This document shows positions 1 to 8,796 of a stretch of DNA of 44,283 bases, in pieces. Positions within the stretch are counted from its first letter, which is position 1. Every line of letters begins with the position of its first letter. The notes under the pieces are model-generated. The model ran no database searches. It was not told the DNA's origin and was given only the letters and a program-made list of their open reading frames with translations. A program made the position numbers and the translations under genes. The stretch is taken from NCBI GenBank assembly GCA_002435365.1, contig DJMM01000083.1, positions 1-44,283 on the forward strand. Direction: 5' to 3'. This DNA is from Ignavibacteriales bacterium UBA6490 (GTDB taxonomy: Bacteria > Bacteroidota > Ignavibacteria > Ignavibacteriales > Ignavibacteriaceae).

Positions 1-548
1 TTTCAGAACAGCCCGAAGAAATATCACGCATCAGGAATATCCGGATGACCGATGTCAATCCGGACGACGATGAAATAGAGTTTTCCTTTGAAGCTGTGAA
101 AGAGGTAAGGATGAAGGGCAATATAAATGACGAACGGATGCGCGGTATGCTTATGTACGCAGTTATGAACGGAAACAATCCCGGGGTAAGATTAAATTCG
201 CTTAATGCAATAAATGCCGTATCACAAAATTATTATGATAACGATATTAAGGATGCCATAATATCAGCTGTAAAATATGATGATAACCCGGGAGTAAGAA
301 GAGAAGCATTGATGGTGCTGAAGAATTTCCCCTTCGACCAGGAAATAAAACAATCGTATATATATGTAATATCTAACGACACCAGTTCCGGTATGAGAAT
401 AGAAGCTATAAATGAACTGATAGGTGCGGCAAAGAAAGGTACGGCGCTGAATAATGAAGAAAAGGAATTGTTCAGGGAAAAAATGTTAAGCGACAATAAT
501 GATTATATCCGGCTTCGCGCAAAAACAGTACTGGAGGAATACAACTGA
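1..548 (+). CDS. HEAT-repeat protein, C-terminal part (cut by window edge)
   Basis: The reading frame is open from base 3 with no stop before the Met codon at 45, so the gene very probably starts left of the window and only about the last 181 residues are visible. The visible part is acidic at first, then a series of helical repeats of about 35 residues with the recurring pattern NNPGVRxxSLxAL / DNPGVRREALMVL / TSSGMRIEAINEL, typical of HEAT/armadillo-like repeats that bind other proteins. The stop overlaps the start of the next gene (TGATG), so the two are translationally coupled. In related bacteria such HEAT segments often follow a zf-HC2 anti-sigma domain and precede a DUF4097 protein. 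The anti-sigma part would lie outside the window, so that role is inference. Confidence 0.8.
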   Translation, partial: SEQPEEISRIRNIRMTDVNPDDDEIEFSFEAVKEVRMKGNINDERMRGMLMYAVMNGNNPGVRLNSLNAINAVSQNYYDNDIKDAIISAVKYDDNPGVRREALMVLKNFPFDQEIKQSYIYVISNDTSSGMRIEAINELIGAAKKGTALNNEEKELFREKMLSDNNDYIRLRAKTVLEEYN

Positions 549-1645
549 TGAAGAGATTATTTGCTGTTTTAATTTTAATATCAGTCACAGGCATTTATCT
601 GAATGGTCAGACGGGAGGACAATCTATAACCGTAAATCCAGGCGGTACACTTTCGATTGACCTGAGCTTTACCGATTTAATTATTAATGTGTGGCAGAAA
701 AATGAAGTCCTTTTAAGAACTTCGGACTATCAGGGACTAAATACAGAGTATAAAAATAACCGGGTTATTATTAAGCAATCAGCTTCGGGATTTACAGGCC
801 TGCTTACAATAAATATACCGGCGGCCTTCAACATTAATATCGGTCTTGGCGCCGGCAATATAAAACTTAACGGGGATTTAAGAGGAAATCTTGAGATCTA
901 TAATTCGGGCGGCGACATCTATTTTAAGAACATCACGGGTAAAACAATAATTCAGACTGGCGGCGGAGATATCCAAGGATTTAATATTGACGGCAGCGCA
1001 AACTTAAAATCATCCGGCGGAGATATCTCTGCTGGATCAGTCAAAGGATTATGCTCTGTTGTTACCGGCGGCGGGGATATTAAATTAGCTAGCTCGGCTA
1101 ATGTTGAAGTAATCAAGACTTCCGGAGGCAATGTTTTTATGAAAAATGCTGCCGGATACGGGGAGATCTCAAGCGGCGGCGGAAATGTTAGCATCGATAA
1201 CGTAAGCGGCAACATCAGAATATCGTCCCTTGGCGGCGATATAAGAATCAATGGATCAAAAGGAAAAATTGCGGTGATGACCGGCGGCGGAACTATCCGT
1301 TTAAAGAATATCCGCGGAAGTATTAATGCAAAAACAGAATCGGGAGATATTGTTGCCGACTTTTTGAGCGGAATATCCGAATCCAGGCTGACAACCGACA
1401 ACGGCTCAATCAGGATAGGCGCTGCCGGAAACCTTCGTGCAAAAATTGCGGCAAGAACAGATGACAGGGAGTGGTGGAATGATGAAAGCAGCGCCCTTAA
1501 AAATATTAGATCCGATTTTAAGCTTACTTCGCTAAAACGAAATAAAAGTACTCGCCAGGTTGAGGCTGCTTATGAACTTAACGGCGGCGGTCCCCTCATC
1601 CAGGTTCAAACCGACCACGGAGAAATTGTAATCAGAAAAAACTGA
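548..1645 (+). CDS. DUF4097-family secreted beta-helix-like protein
   Basis: A 365-residue protein with an N-terminal signal peptide (hydrophobic residues 5-20, likely cleaved before Gln21). From about residue 115 to 290 there are roughly ten repeats of about 20 residues centred on SGGDI, GGGDI or GGGNV, which predicts a right-handed parallel beta-helix as in DUF4097 ('putative adhesin') proteins. It overlaps the HEAT gene upstream by one base, so the two form an operon. DUF4097 proteins commonly sit in sigma-E/anti-sigma operons of Bacteroidota and relatives and are thought to be envelope proteins, but their biochemical role is not known. The family call is firm; any function is open. Confidence 0.85.
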   Translation: MKRLFAVLILISVTGIYLNGQTGGQSITVNPGGTLSIDLSFTDLIINVWQKNEVLLRTSDYQGLNTEYKNNRVIIKQSASGFTGLLTINIPAAFNINIGLGAGNIKLNGDLRGNLEIYNSGGDIYFKNITGKTIIQTGGGDIQGFNIDGSANLKSSGGDISAGSVKGLCSVVTGGGDIKLASSANVEVIKTSGGNVFMKNAAGYGEISSGGGNVSIDNVSGNIRISSLGGDIRINGSKGKIAVMTGGGTIRLKNIRGSINAKTESGDIVADFLSGISESRLTTDNGSIRIGAAGNLRAKIAARTDDREWWNDESSALKNIRSDFKLTSLKRNKSTRQVEAAYELNGGGPLIQVQTDHGEIVIRKN

Positions 1646-1701
1646 TACCTGGCTGCTTCAGTTCTGCAGATGTCATTTTTCTGCAATACCCCTCTAACTT
1701 G

Positions 1702-4152
1702 TCATTCTGCGGTTTCATTTCCTAATGGAATCATCGGCATCGGATAGCCGCTGTTCAGAATTCTGAACCGCAGATTCTGGATAACCGGATCTTCTTCAAT
1801 AATGTTTATGCCGAATATTTTAGGCACGAATATATTAAGATCGATAAACTTCGGTTCCGGAATTTCAATGATCTCATATTTTTGTCCCTGCAGTCCTGCT
1901 TTCCGTACCGCAATATCAACCGCAGTATTCAGATTTCCGATTACATCAACCAGTCCGTTATCCAATGCATCGATTCCGGTCCATACTCTTCCCTGACCGA
2001 TTTCATTAACTTCATCATAAGTTTTTTTCCTCCCGTAAGCTACCTTATCGACAAAGTGCCGATACTCAGATTCTATACTGGACCTGAATTTATTCTCTTC
2101 AGCTTCAGTAAGATCCCGGTCCGGAAGGGTTAATCCGATAAAAGGAACTGTCATACCAAAAAAAAGATCGGCATGTGCCCCCCTTTTTACATAGTCGGTT
2201 GTAATTCCTGTTTTCTCTTTAAGATCTTTATTATATACCCAGGCACCGATAACTCCAATGGATCCTGTTACTGTACCTGGCGCGGCTACAATGGTGTCAC
2301 CATACATTGACAGCCAGTAACCTCCTGATCCTGCAACATTACCCTGCGAAACAATAACAGGCTTCCTGTACTTAAACTCTTTAATTTTTTCTGCAATAAG
2401 ATCGGAAGCCAGACCATCTCCTCCCGGGGAGTCAACCCTTAATACAACTGCCTTTATTGCCGGATCAGTAAGTGCGCTTTCAAGTTTTCTAACCAGGGAC
2501 CGCGCATTTATTCCCTCATCCATCGCACAAACACCCAATGCATAAACAACTGCAATTTTCGGTTTTTCCCCCCAGTAATTATCATGAGGATTTTTATAAC
2601 CGGATAACATACCAGGAGATATTATTTTTTTATATCCTTTTTCATAACGGTTTACAATTTCATTTATCCTGTCCCAGCGTGCAATAGTGTCAACAAGACC
2701 GGCTGCAGATGCATCTTCAGCTAAAAAGTAAGGTGTGTTGTTTACAAGTGAATCGAAATATGAATTTGTAAATCCCCGGGAGAGTGTTATGCCTTCTCTG
2801 GTATCCTCATAAATAACATCAATGAACCGCTGCCATTGTTCCTCGTCGGCAAGGGACATTTCCTTACGGGAGTAAGTTTCGTAGGCCGATTTATATTTGA
2901 AAAACCTCAGTTCATTATATCCAATCCCAATCTTCTCAAGCGCACCGGTTAAGTATGTTCTGCCCTGAAGATATCCCTCCAGTGTAAGACTTCCGATGGG
3001 ATCCATAATAATTTTATCCGCCGCTGAAGCAAGATAGTAACCGGAAATATTCACCCGGTCAAAATATATATACACTCTCTTACCAGCTTCTTTCAGACTT
3101 GTGAGCTCTTTTCTGATCTCCCAGATCATGTTCCTGTTTATGCTCATCCCGGAAAGATTGATTACCACACCCGCAGCGGCTTTGTCTTCTTTCACCGATC
3201 TGATATAACCAAGCAGTTCAAGCAGAGAATTAGAATTATCAAGAAATCTGAAACGCTGGTATTTTACCTTTCCGAAAAGGTTCATTTCAACAAATTCATT
3301 ATCTTTCTGAAGAGATTGAATAAGATTCCTGTCGTAAGAGCCTACCCTTATTCCATATGTATTATAAAGGTACTTATCGCTGCTGAAATGTGCCTGTGTT
3401 GAAAAACCGATATGTCCGAGACTATATTCCAGCCCGGTTCTCAAATATTTTTTGTCGAAATAGCGGCCGGTAATCCTTATTCCGGGCAGCACTTCAAATG
3501 CTGCGCCCACACTCCATCTGGAGGTTATTATTTCCGGTGCCGCAGTGCCTGCCCCGTAATAAGAATTCTCAGTAACGCTTTTAAACACCTTATCCCTTAA
3601 AACATAATCTGCGAAGAAAGAAACTAATTCATTGCCGAAGGGACGCACTGCAAGTTCAATAATCCCTTCATCATTCTGCTCTGCTATAAAATTTCCGGTT
3701 AAACCTGCCGAGAAATACCTGTTCCTGAGAAAAGTTCCCACCGTAAAAATATCCGACCTGCCGAAAAAACTTTCCGCACCGCCCGACCATCCGTAACTGA
3801 AACCAATGCCAGTACTATGATTACCGAATCCGAGATTCAGTTTATAATCAATTACGGATTGTCCGCCATATTTTTCCCGGTTAAGGCTGAATGATAAATA
3901 AGGAACTGCCGCATAAACTCCCCATCTGCCGATTGATTTCCATCCATTGGCATCAGACCATGTGAATAACAGATCGGGTGAAGTTAAAGTTGAGAGAAAA
4001 GCCGGATTGTCGCTCCCATACAGGCCATAGCGCATCGCTCCGGGTGATGCAAGGTTAAATTCGCTTTGATAATAGTATGCCGAATAATTATTCTGTGCAA
4101 ATAATATTGCATTCAGAAACAGAACCGCAAAAATGATCTTTTTGAAATACAC
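1702..4152 (-). CDS. sppA: SppA-type signal peptide peptidase (S49) with N-terminal beta-rich extension
   Basis: An 816-residue serine protease of family S49 with two tandem peptidase domains, as in the 67-kDa SppA that degrades cleaved signal peptides. The first domain (about 325-500) carries the K-Y-K-S-A motif at 419-423 that holds the catalytic lysine. The second (about 550-740) carries the nucleophile Ser609 in AGSGGYW, plus the RVDSPGG motif. An ordinary SppA is about 600 residues. This one has a signal peptide (1-19, cleavage before Gln20) and about 270 extra residues rich in alternating aromatic and Gly strands, reminiscent of an outer-membrane beta-barrel or PorV-like fold. This suggests a protease placed at the outer membrane or in the periplasm rather than in the inner membrane. 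It is convergent with the DUF4097 gene. The protease assignment is solid; the nature of the extension is inference. Confidence 0.9.
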   Translation of the reverse strand: MYFKKIIFAVLFLNAILFAQNNYSAYYYQSEFNLASPGAMRYGLYGSDNPAFLSTLTSPDLLFTWSDANGWKSIGRWGVYAAVPYLSFSLNREKYGGQSVIDYKLNLGFGNHSTGIGFSYGWSGGAESFFGRSDIFTVGTFLRNRYFSAGLTGNFIAEQNDEGIIELAVRPFGNELVSFFADYVLRDKVFKSVTENSYYGAGTAAPEIITSRWSVGAAFEVLPGIRITGRYFDKKYLRTGLEYSLGHIGFSTQAHFSSDKYLYNTYGIRVGSYDRNLIQSLQKDNEFVEMNLFGKVKYQRFRFLDNSNSLLELLGYIRSVKEDKAAAGVVINLSGMSINRNMIWEIRKELTSLKEAGKRVYIYFDRVNISGYYLASAADKIIMDPIGSLTLEGYLQGRTYLTGALEKIGIGYNELRFFKYKSAYETYSRKEMSLADEEQWQRFIDVIYEDTREGITLSRGFTNSYFDSLVNNTPYFLAEDASAAGLVDTIARWDRINEIVNRYEKGYKKIISPGMLSGYKNPHDNYWGEKPKIAVVYALGVCAMDEGINARSLVRKLESALTDPAIKAVVLRVDSPGGDGLASDLIAEKIKEFKYRKPVIVSQGNVAGSGGYWLSMYGDTIVAAPGTVTGSIGVIGAWVYNKDLKEKTGITTDYVKRGAHADLFFGMTVPFIGLTLPDRDLTEAEENKFRSSIESEYRHFVDKVAYGRKKTYDEVNEIGQGRVWTGIDALDNGLVDVIGNLNTAVDIAVRKAGLQGQKYEIIEIPEPKFIDLNIFVPKIFGINIIEEDPVIQNLRFRILNSGYPMPMIPLGNETAE

Positions 4153-4524
4153 ATTATCTCCCGGAAATTAATTGCTTCAATCTAATAATAATTTTTATGA
4201 AACTCCTGCTGCTGTGCCTTAACCATTGTTAAATTTTCTCATCACAATTTCTGCTCCATAACATCACAGCCCGGCTTTCAACAAGATAATATTCCGAAAA
4301 AGACTTTTTCTGCCTTCGATCTTATATTAGCCTGCCAGCCGGTTGCCGGTTATGCTGATCTTGGGGTGATAGTCCGGCCATCATCCGATATTCCTCCGGC
4401 ATTCCTCCGACTATCCCGGCCTGGATGCCCTGGCTGTGCCGGAGGCATGGCGAAGTTACAAGCCCGGAAGATCCCGGTAAGACACCTTCCGGAATAGAAA
4501 TAACAAAATTCCGGGGGAATTTTT
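4153..4524. other. 372-bp divergent intergenic region
   Basis: Non-coding gap between the divergent sppA-like gene and the MlaF-like gene, so it should carry promoters for both. The left part is AT-rich. The right part (about 4330-4480) is GC-rich, with the 9-bp sequence ATTCCTCCG directly repeated at 4390-4398 and 4401-4409. I found no convincing coding potential, RNA gene or terminator, and no promoter clear enough to mark. Confidence 0.4.
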
Positions 4525-5283
4525 GTGAAATATTTTGATTATTTTTACAATATGATTGAAATAAGAAATCTGCATAAAAGCTTCGGCGGGAAACCAGTTC
4601 TTGCAGGCATTAATCTCGATATTAATAAAGGTGAAACCATTATAATTATCGGCAGAAGCGGCTGCGGTAAAAGTGTGCTGATAAAACATATTGTGGGACT
4701 TCTAAAGCCGGACGACGGTTATATTAAAGTGCAGGGAGAAAATGTAAACGAGCTTGATCCGCACCAGCTTTACGAGCTGAGAAAAAAATTCGGATTTTTG
4801 TTCCAGGGCGCTGCTTTGTTCGATTCCATGACGGTGGAGGAGAATGTTGCGCTTCCTATTGTTGAAACATTCAGGGGAATGTCCCCCGAAAATGTCCTGG
4901 AAACTGTGAATAAAAATCTGAAGCTTGTTGGTTTAGAGGGTGCTAACAGGCTTAAACCTGCCGAGCTTTCCGGCGGAATGAAAAAACGGGTAGGACTTGC
5001 ACGCGCGCTGGTTTCAGAGCCGGACTATATTTTTTATGATGAACCCACCACCGGTCTCGATCCTATTATGTCCGATTCTATCGACGGACTTATTAAAGAT
5101 CTCAGCGACAAGCTCAATGTTACTTCTGTTGTGGTTACTCACGATATGTTCAGTGTAAAAAATGTTGCCGACCGTGTTGCCATGATGCACGAGGGAAAAA
5201 TATATTTTGAAGGAACTCCTTCCGAGCTTATTCATTCAAATGATAAGATAATTATAGATTTTATTAAAAGAACAGGGTCTTAG
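4525..5283 (+). CDS. mlaF: MlaF-like ABC transporter ATP-binding protein
   Basis: A 252-residue ABC ATPase with all the motifs: Walker A GRSGCGKS, Q-loop FLFQGAALF, signature LSGGMKKR, Walker B YIFYDEPTTGLDP and H-loop VVTHDM. The QGAALFDSMTVEENV stretch after the Q-loop is typical of the MlaF/Ttg2A/TGD3 group that energises phospholipid transport between the membranes. The GTG at 4525 has a GGGGGA element about 6 bases upstream and was chosen. The ATG at 4552 gives the usual family start (MIEIRNLHKSF) but has no Shine-Dalgarno. The usual partners, an MlaE permease and an MlaD substrate-binding protein, are absent on both sides, so it must work with proteins encoded elsewhere or have another role. 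Confidence 0.88.
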   Translation: MKYFDYFYNMIEIRNLHKSFGGKPVLAGINLDINKGETIIIIGRSGCGKSVLIKHIVGLLKPDDGYIKVQGENVNELDPHQLYELRKKFGFLFQGAALFDSMTVEENVALPIVETFRGMSPENVLETVNKNLKLVGLEGANRLKPAELSGGMKKRVGLARALVSEPDYIFYDEPTTGLDPIMSDSIDGLIKDLSDKLNVTSVVVTHDMFSVKNVADRVAMMHEGKIYFEGTPSELIHSNDKIIIDFIKRTGS

Positions 5284-5297
5284 GGGTACTGCCGATA

Positions 5298-6188
5298 ATG
5301 TTTTTACTTGGTGAATTAAGCGCTGTACTCACATCCTTCCTATGGTCGGGATCTTCCCTTTCCTTTGCTGCCGCTGCAAAAAGAGTAGGTTCGCTTCAGC
5401 TGAATATTGACAGGCTTATACTTGCCTCTCTTTTTCTTTTTATTACTGTCTCCGCATTTAACCTGTACCAGCCGCTCAGCGTTACACAGATAACTGCTCT
5501 GGCAGTAAGCGGACTTATAGGACTTGTAATCGGTGATACATTTCTGTTCGCAGCATACAATCATATCGGTCCGCGTCAGAGCATGCTTCTGATGTCTATT
5601 GTTCCTGCAATGAGCGCTATTCTTGCATTTATTTTTCTTGGTGAATCTCTAACCTTCTGGGGAATTACCGGAATGTTTGTAACCATGGCCGGAATTGCCG
5701 TAGTCGTTCTTGAAAAAAGGGAAATTCCCGCCTCGGGTTATAAAGTAAGCCGTATCGGATATTTTTACGGATTTATGGGTGCATTGGGCCAGGCAGCCGG
5801 TCTTCTGTTCGCAAAATTTGCCTTTGAGGAGGGGGACATTAACGGTTTTTCTGCAACAATAATCAGAATATTTGCGGCAATCATACTCATTCTTCCGGTA
5901 AGTCTGCTGTTTAAAAAATACAAAAACCCAATAAAGATTTACAAAGCAGATTCGAAAGCAATGCTCTCAGCACTGCTGGGTACAATCCTGGGGCCGTTTC
6001 TCGGAATTACTTTCAGTCTTATTGCAGTTGCAAACACTAAGGTAGGTATAGCAGCTACACTGATGTCCCTTCCCCCTGTAATAATGCTTCCGATGGTCAA
6101 GTACATCTACAAGGAAAAATTAAGTTTCAGGGCTGTGGCCGGTGCAATTACAGCAGTGGCCGGTGTTGCGATTATTTTTCTCAGATAG
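5298..6188 (+). CDS. EamA/DMT-family transporter
   Basis: A 296-residue membrane protein with about ten hydrophobic segments in two homologous halves, the layout of the drug/metabolite transporter (EamA) family. Typical signs are FLFAAYNHIGPRQSML at the end of the third helix, the IPAMSAILAFIFLGE-like segment (VPAMSAILAFIFLGE here) in the first half, and MSLPPVIMLPMVKYIYKEKL at the matching place in the second half. It begins 14 bases after the MlaF-like gene and is probably co-transcribed. DMT transporters export amino acids, nucleotides or small metabolites, but the substrate cannot be told from sequence. Confidence 0.85.
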   Translation: MFLLGELSAVLTSFLWSGSSLSFAAAAKRVGSLQLNIDRLILASLFLFITVSAFNLYQPLSVTQITALAVSGLIGLVIGDTFLFAAYNHIGPRQSMLLMSIVPAMSAILAFIFLGESLTFWGITGMFVTMAGIAVVVLEKREIPASGYKVSRIGYFYGFMGALGQAAGLLFAKFAFEEGDINGFSATIIRIFAAIILILPVSLLFKKYKNPIKIYKADSKAMLSALLGTILGPFLGITFSLIAVANTKVGIAATLMSLPPVIMLPMVKYIYKEKLSFRAVAGAITAVAGVAIIFLR

Positions 6189-6198
6189 ACAATTCCCC

Positions 6199-6220
6199 GG
6201 ATGCGTCTCCTTTGGCATCC
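6199..6220. terminator. possible weak hairpin terminator between convergent genes
   Basis: GGATGC (6199-6204) and GCATCC (6215-6220) can pair around a 10-base loop, followed on the + strand by only a short T-run. The site lies just after the EamA gene in the convergent gap before cysS, where a terminator is expected. It is weak on sequence grounds. Confidence 0.3.
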
Positions 6221-6340
6221 TTTCGCATGACAGTTTAGATAAAGAGAAATTTTTATAACATCAGCAGTGTAGAATTCATGCATGTTCCTGAACGGGCATT
6301 CAGGTCTATCTTATGCCGGCTACTCCATATAAGCAGAATG

Positions 6341-7744
6341 TCAGATTCTTTTATAGGTGGTTTTGTCTTTGGAATCCTGCAGGATAATTCCAAGCTCTTT
6401 CAAACCGTCTCTTATTTTATCCGACATCGCAAAGTTTTTTTCTTTCCTTGCATCCAATCTTACCTGGATCAGCAGTTCGATAAGCTCATTTTCAATAGTT
6501 GGATATTCCATGGTTTTTATTTCCGGATTAATTACTCCAAGAACATTAACGGCGGTTGAATTAAGGAAGTCCAGCGATGCCTCAAAGAATTTATTTCCCG
6601 GTGACGGGTGCGAGGCAAAATAGCTGTTCGCATATTTTACAAAATCAAAGATAACGGCTGCAGCCTGGGGAGTGTTAAAGTCGTCATCCATTGCCTCATC
6701 AAATCTTTTTTTATAATCATCCGTTTCAAAATCTTCTCCGGGTACAGCAGCGGCAGCAATTTCCGATTTCAGCCTGTCATAAAGATTCTGAATTTTCTCC
6801 TGACCTTTTCTGGCTGATTCCAGAAGTTCAGTGGAAAAATTAAGGGGACCGGCATAATGTGTCTGCGAAAAGAATAATCTTATAACCTCTGCCGGAAAAT
6901 GTTTAACAACATCCCTGGCGGTGAAAAAATTACCCAGTGATTTCGACATCTTTTCGTTATTTATATTAAGAAAGCCGAAGTGCAGCCAGTAATTCACAAA
7001 TTTCTTCTGGGTGGCTGCTTCGCTCTGGGCAATTTCATTTTCATGATGCGGAAAGATAAGATCATTGCCGCCGGCGTGGATATCAAATGTTTCACCCAGA
7101 TGTTTACAGCTCATTGCGGAGCATTCAATATGCCAGCCCGGTCTGCCTTTGCCCCAGGGGCTTTCCCAGAATGGTTCACCTTCCTTCGCTTTTTTCCACA
7201 ATGCAAAGTCAAGCGGATCTTTTTTCTCTTCATTTACATCAACTCTGGCCCCTGCTTCAAGCTCATCCAGTTTTTTCCCGCTGAGTTTTCCGTAGGAAGA
7301 AAATTTTGCGACATCATAGAATACATTACCGCTTACATTATAAGCATAGCCGTTCTTAACCAGCTTTTTTATAATATCGATTATTTCCTGCATATGTTCT
7401 GTGGCTTTGGGATGAACATCGGCATCCATAACGCCCAGTTTTTTAAGATCTTCAAAGAATGCTTCTGTATACTCCGCTGCGACCTGGCTGGAATCGATTT
7501 TTTCAGCGATTGCCTGGTTTATTATCCTGTCGTCAACATCGGTAATATTCATTACATACTTAACATCGTATCCCTTATATATAAAATATCTTCGGATAAT
7601 ATCTGCCATTATAAAAGAGCGCCCGTTGCCTATATGAAAATAGTTATAAACTGTAGGTCCGCATACATACATGCTTACCCTGCCCTCGCGGATAGGTTTG
7701 AACTCTTCTTTTTTTCTGGTAAGGGTATTATAAATAGTTAACAT
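6341..7744 (-). CDS. cysS: cysteinyl-tRNA synthetase
   Basis: A 467-residue class I aminoacyl-tRNA synthetase that attaches cysteine to tRNA-Cys in the cytoplasm. The zinc ligands typical of CysRS are visible: Cys28 in CGPTVYNY, the Cys in HIECSAMSCKHLG, and the His and Glu in FPHHENEIAQSEA. The KMSKS loop appears as KMSKSLGNF, followed by the DALR-type helical domain. The HIGH motif reads HIGN (residues 37-40). Length and order are normal for the family. It starts 41 bases after the rluD-family stop and is likely the distal gene of the long minus-strand housekeeping run. Confidence 0.97.
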   Translation of the reverse strand: MLTIYNTLTRKKEEFKPIREGRVSMYVCGPTVYNYFHIGNGRSFIMADIIRRYFIYKGYDVKYVMNITDVDDRIINQAIAEKIDSSQVAAEYTEAFFEDLKKLGVMDADVHPKATEHMQEIIDIIKKLVKNGYAYNVSGNVFYDVAKFSSYGKLSGKKLDELEAGARVDVNEEKKDPLDFALWKKAKEGEPFWESPWGKGRPGWHIECSAMSCKHLGETFDIHAGGNDLIFPHHENEIAQSEAATQKKFVNYWLHFGFLNINNEKMSKSLGNFFTARDVVKHFPAEVIRLFFSQTHYAGPLNFSTELLESARKGQEKIQNLYDRLKSEIAAAAVPGEDFETDDYKKRFDEAMDDDFNTPQAAAVIFDFVKYANSYFASHPSPGNKFFEASLDFLNSTAVNVLGVINPEIKTMEYPTIENELIELLIQVRLDARKEKNFAMSDKIRDGLKELGIILQDSKDKTTYKRI

Positions 7745-7785
7745 TATACTTTCGACACTTTAATAATTTTCTCATATCCCGGGAT

Positions 7786-8796
7786 TTATCCGTCATTCTT
7801 ATTCCTGAGCTTTTGCATAAGCGAAATAAAATCCTCCGGGAGAGGAGAATCAAATTTAACAAATTCGTTGGAATGTGGGTGTATAAATCCGATAGTTTTT
7901 GCATGCAGTGCCTGTCTGGGCATAATTTCAAGCAGATTTTCAACCCTGCTTTTAATTTTAGGGAGCTGGGAACCGTATCTTATTTCTGTGCCGCCGTAGG
8001 TTGCATCTCCGAAAACCGGGTGTCCCAGGCTTGAAAGATGAACTCTTATCTGGTGGGTTCTGCCGGTTTTCAGGTTTACTTTAAGATACGATGCGAATTC
8101 AAACTCTTCAAGAACTTCAAATAAAGTAACGGCAACTTTGCCTTCGGTAGCAGAGACTGCAAATTTTTTCCGGTCGGACTTGCTGCGCGCTATATTCCGG
8201 TTAATTTCTCCTTTTCTTTCCTTAAATATTCCCCACACCACGGCATGGTATTCTCTTTCAATATTATGTTTTGAAAACTGCAGGGCAAGTCTGGAGTGGG
8301 TCCATTCATCCTTTGCAATTACAAGGAGGCCACTGGTGTCCTTATCTATCCTGTGCACAATTCCGGGGCGTTCGGGAGCGTTATACCTGCTGAGATTTTT
8401 TGAATAATAAAGGAGTGCATTCACAAGTGTTTTTGTCCAGTTTGAATATGCAGGATGAACCACCATTCCTGCAGGTTTATTAATAATTAGAAGGTATTCA
8501 TCCTCAAAAACAACATTAAGCGGAATATTTTCGGGTTCTGCTTCAGAAGGGTGAGGTGAGACCGGGACGGTAACATCTATAATGTCATGGGGCTGGACAA
8601 GGTAGCTGGATTTAACCTGTTTATTATTAACAAGTACAAGGCCTGCGTCAATAAGTTTTTTAATTCTGGTCCGGGTGGCATTCTCAATTTTTGAGACAAG
8701 GAATGTATCGAGCCGTTCTTTCCTTTTGCCTCCCGTAATTTCAAAGCGGAATTTCTTTTCCGTTATCAGGTTTGTCATCGTCCCTGTTGCTGTCAT
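7786..8796 (-). CDS. rluD: RluD-family 23S rRNA pseudouridine synthase
   Basis: A 336-residue RluA/RluD-type pseudouridine synthase. An S4 RNA-binding domain (RLDTFLVSKIENATRTRIKKL, about 24-70) is followed by the catalytic domain with the signature HRIDKDTSGLLVIAK, in which the Asp after RI is the catalytic residue, and the GRTHQIRVHLSSLGHPVFGD motif. The start at 8796 has AGGA a few bases upstream; an internal ATG at 8778 is also possible. The gene overlaps the end of lspA by about 55 bases. It corresponds in position to B. subtilis ylyB. The exact rRNA target (RluC versus RluD sites) is not decided by sequence. Confidence 0.93.
   Translation of the reverse strand: MTATGTMTNLITEKKFRFEITGGKRKERLDTFLVSKIENATRTRIKKLIDAGLVLVNNKQVKSSYLVQPHDIIDVTVPVSPHPSEAEPENIPLNVVFEDEYLLIINKPAGMVVHPAYSNWTKTLVNALLYYSKNLSRYNAPERPGIVHRIDKDTSGLLVIAKDEWTHSRLALQFSKHNIEREYHAVVWGIFKERKGEINRNIARSKSDRKKFAVSATEGKVAVTLFEVLEEFEFASYLKVNLKTGRTHQIRVHLSSLGHPVFGDATYGGTEIRYGSQLPKIKSRVENLLEIMPRQALHAKTIGFIHPHSNEFVKFDSPLPEDFISLMQKLRNKNDG

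Noticed and set aside
952..1401. Pro-rich open frame on the minus strand
   Set aside because: Mirror of the Gly-rich repeats of the DUF4097 gene.
6980..7741. 253-codon open frame on the + strand
   Set aside because: Lies fully antisense to cysS, whose motifs are complete; a shadow of its codon use.
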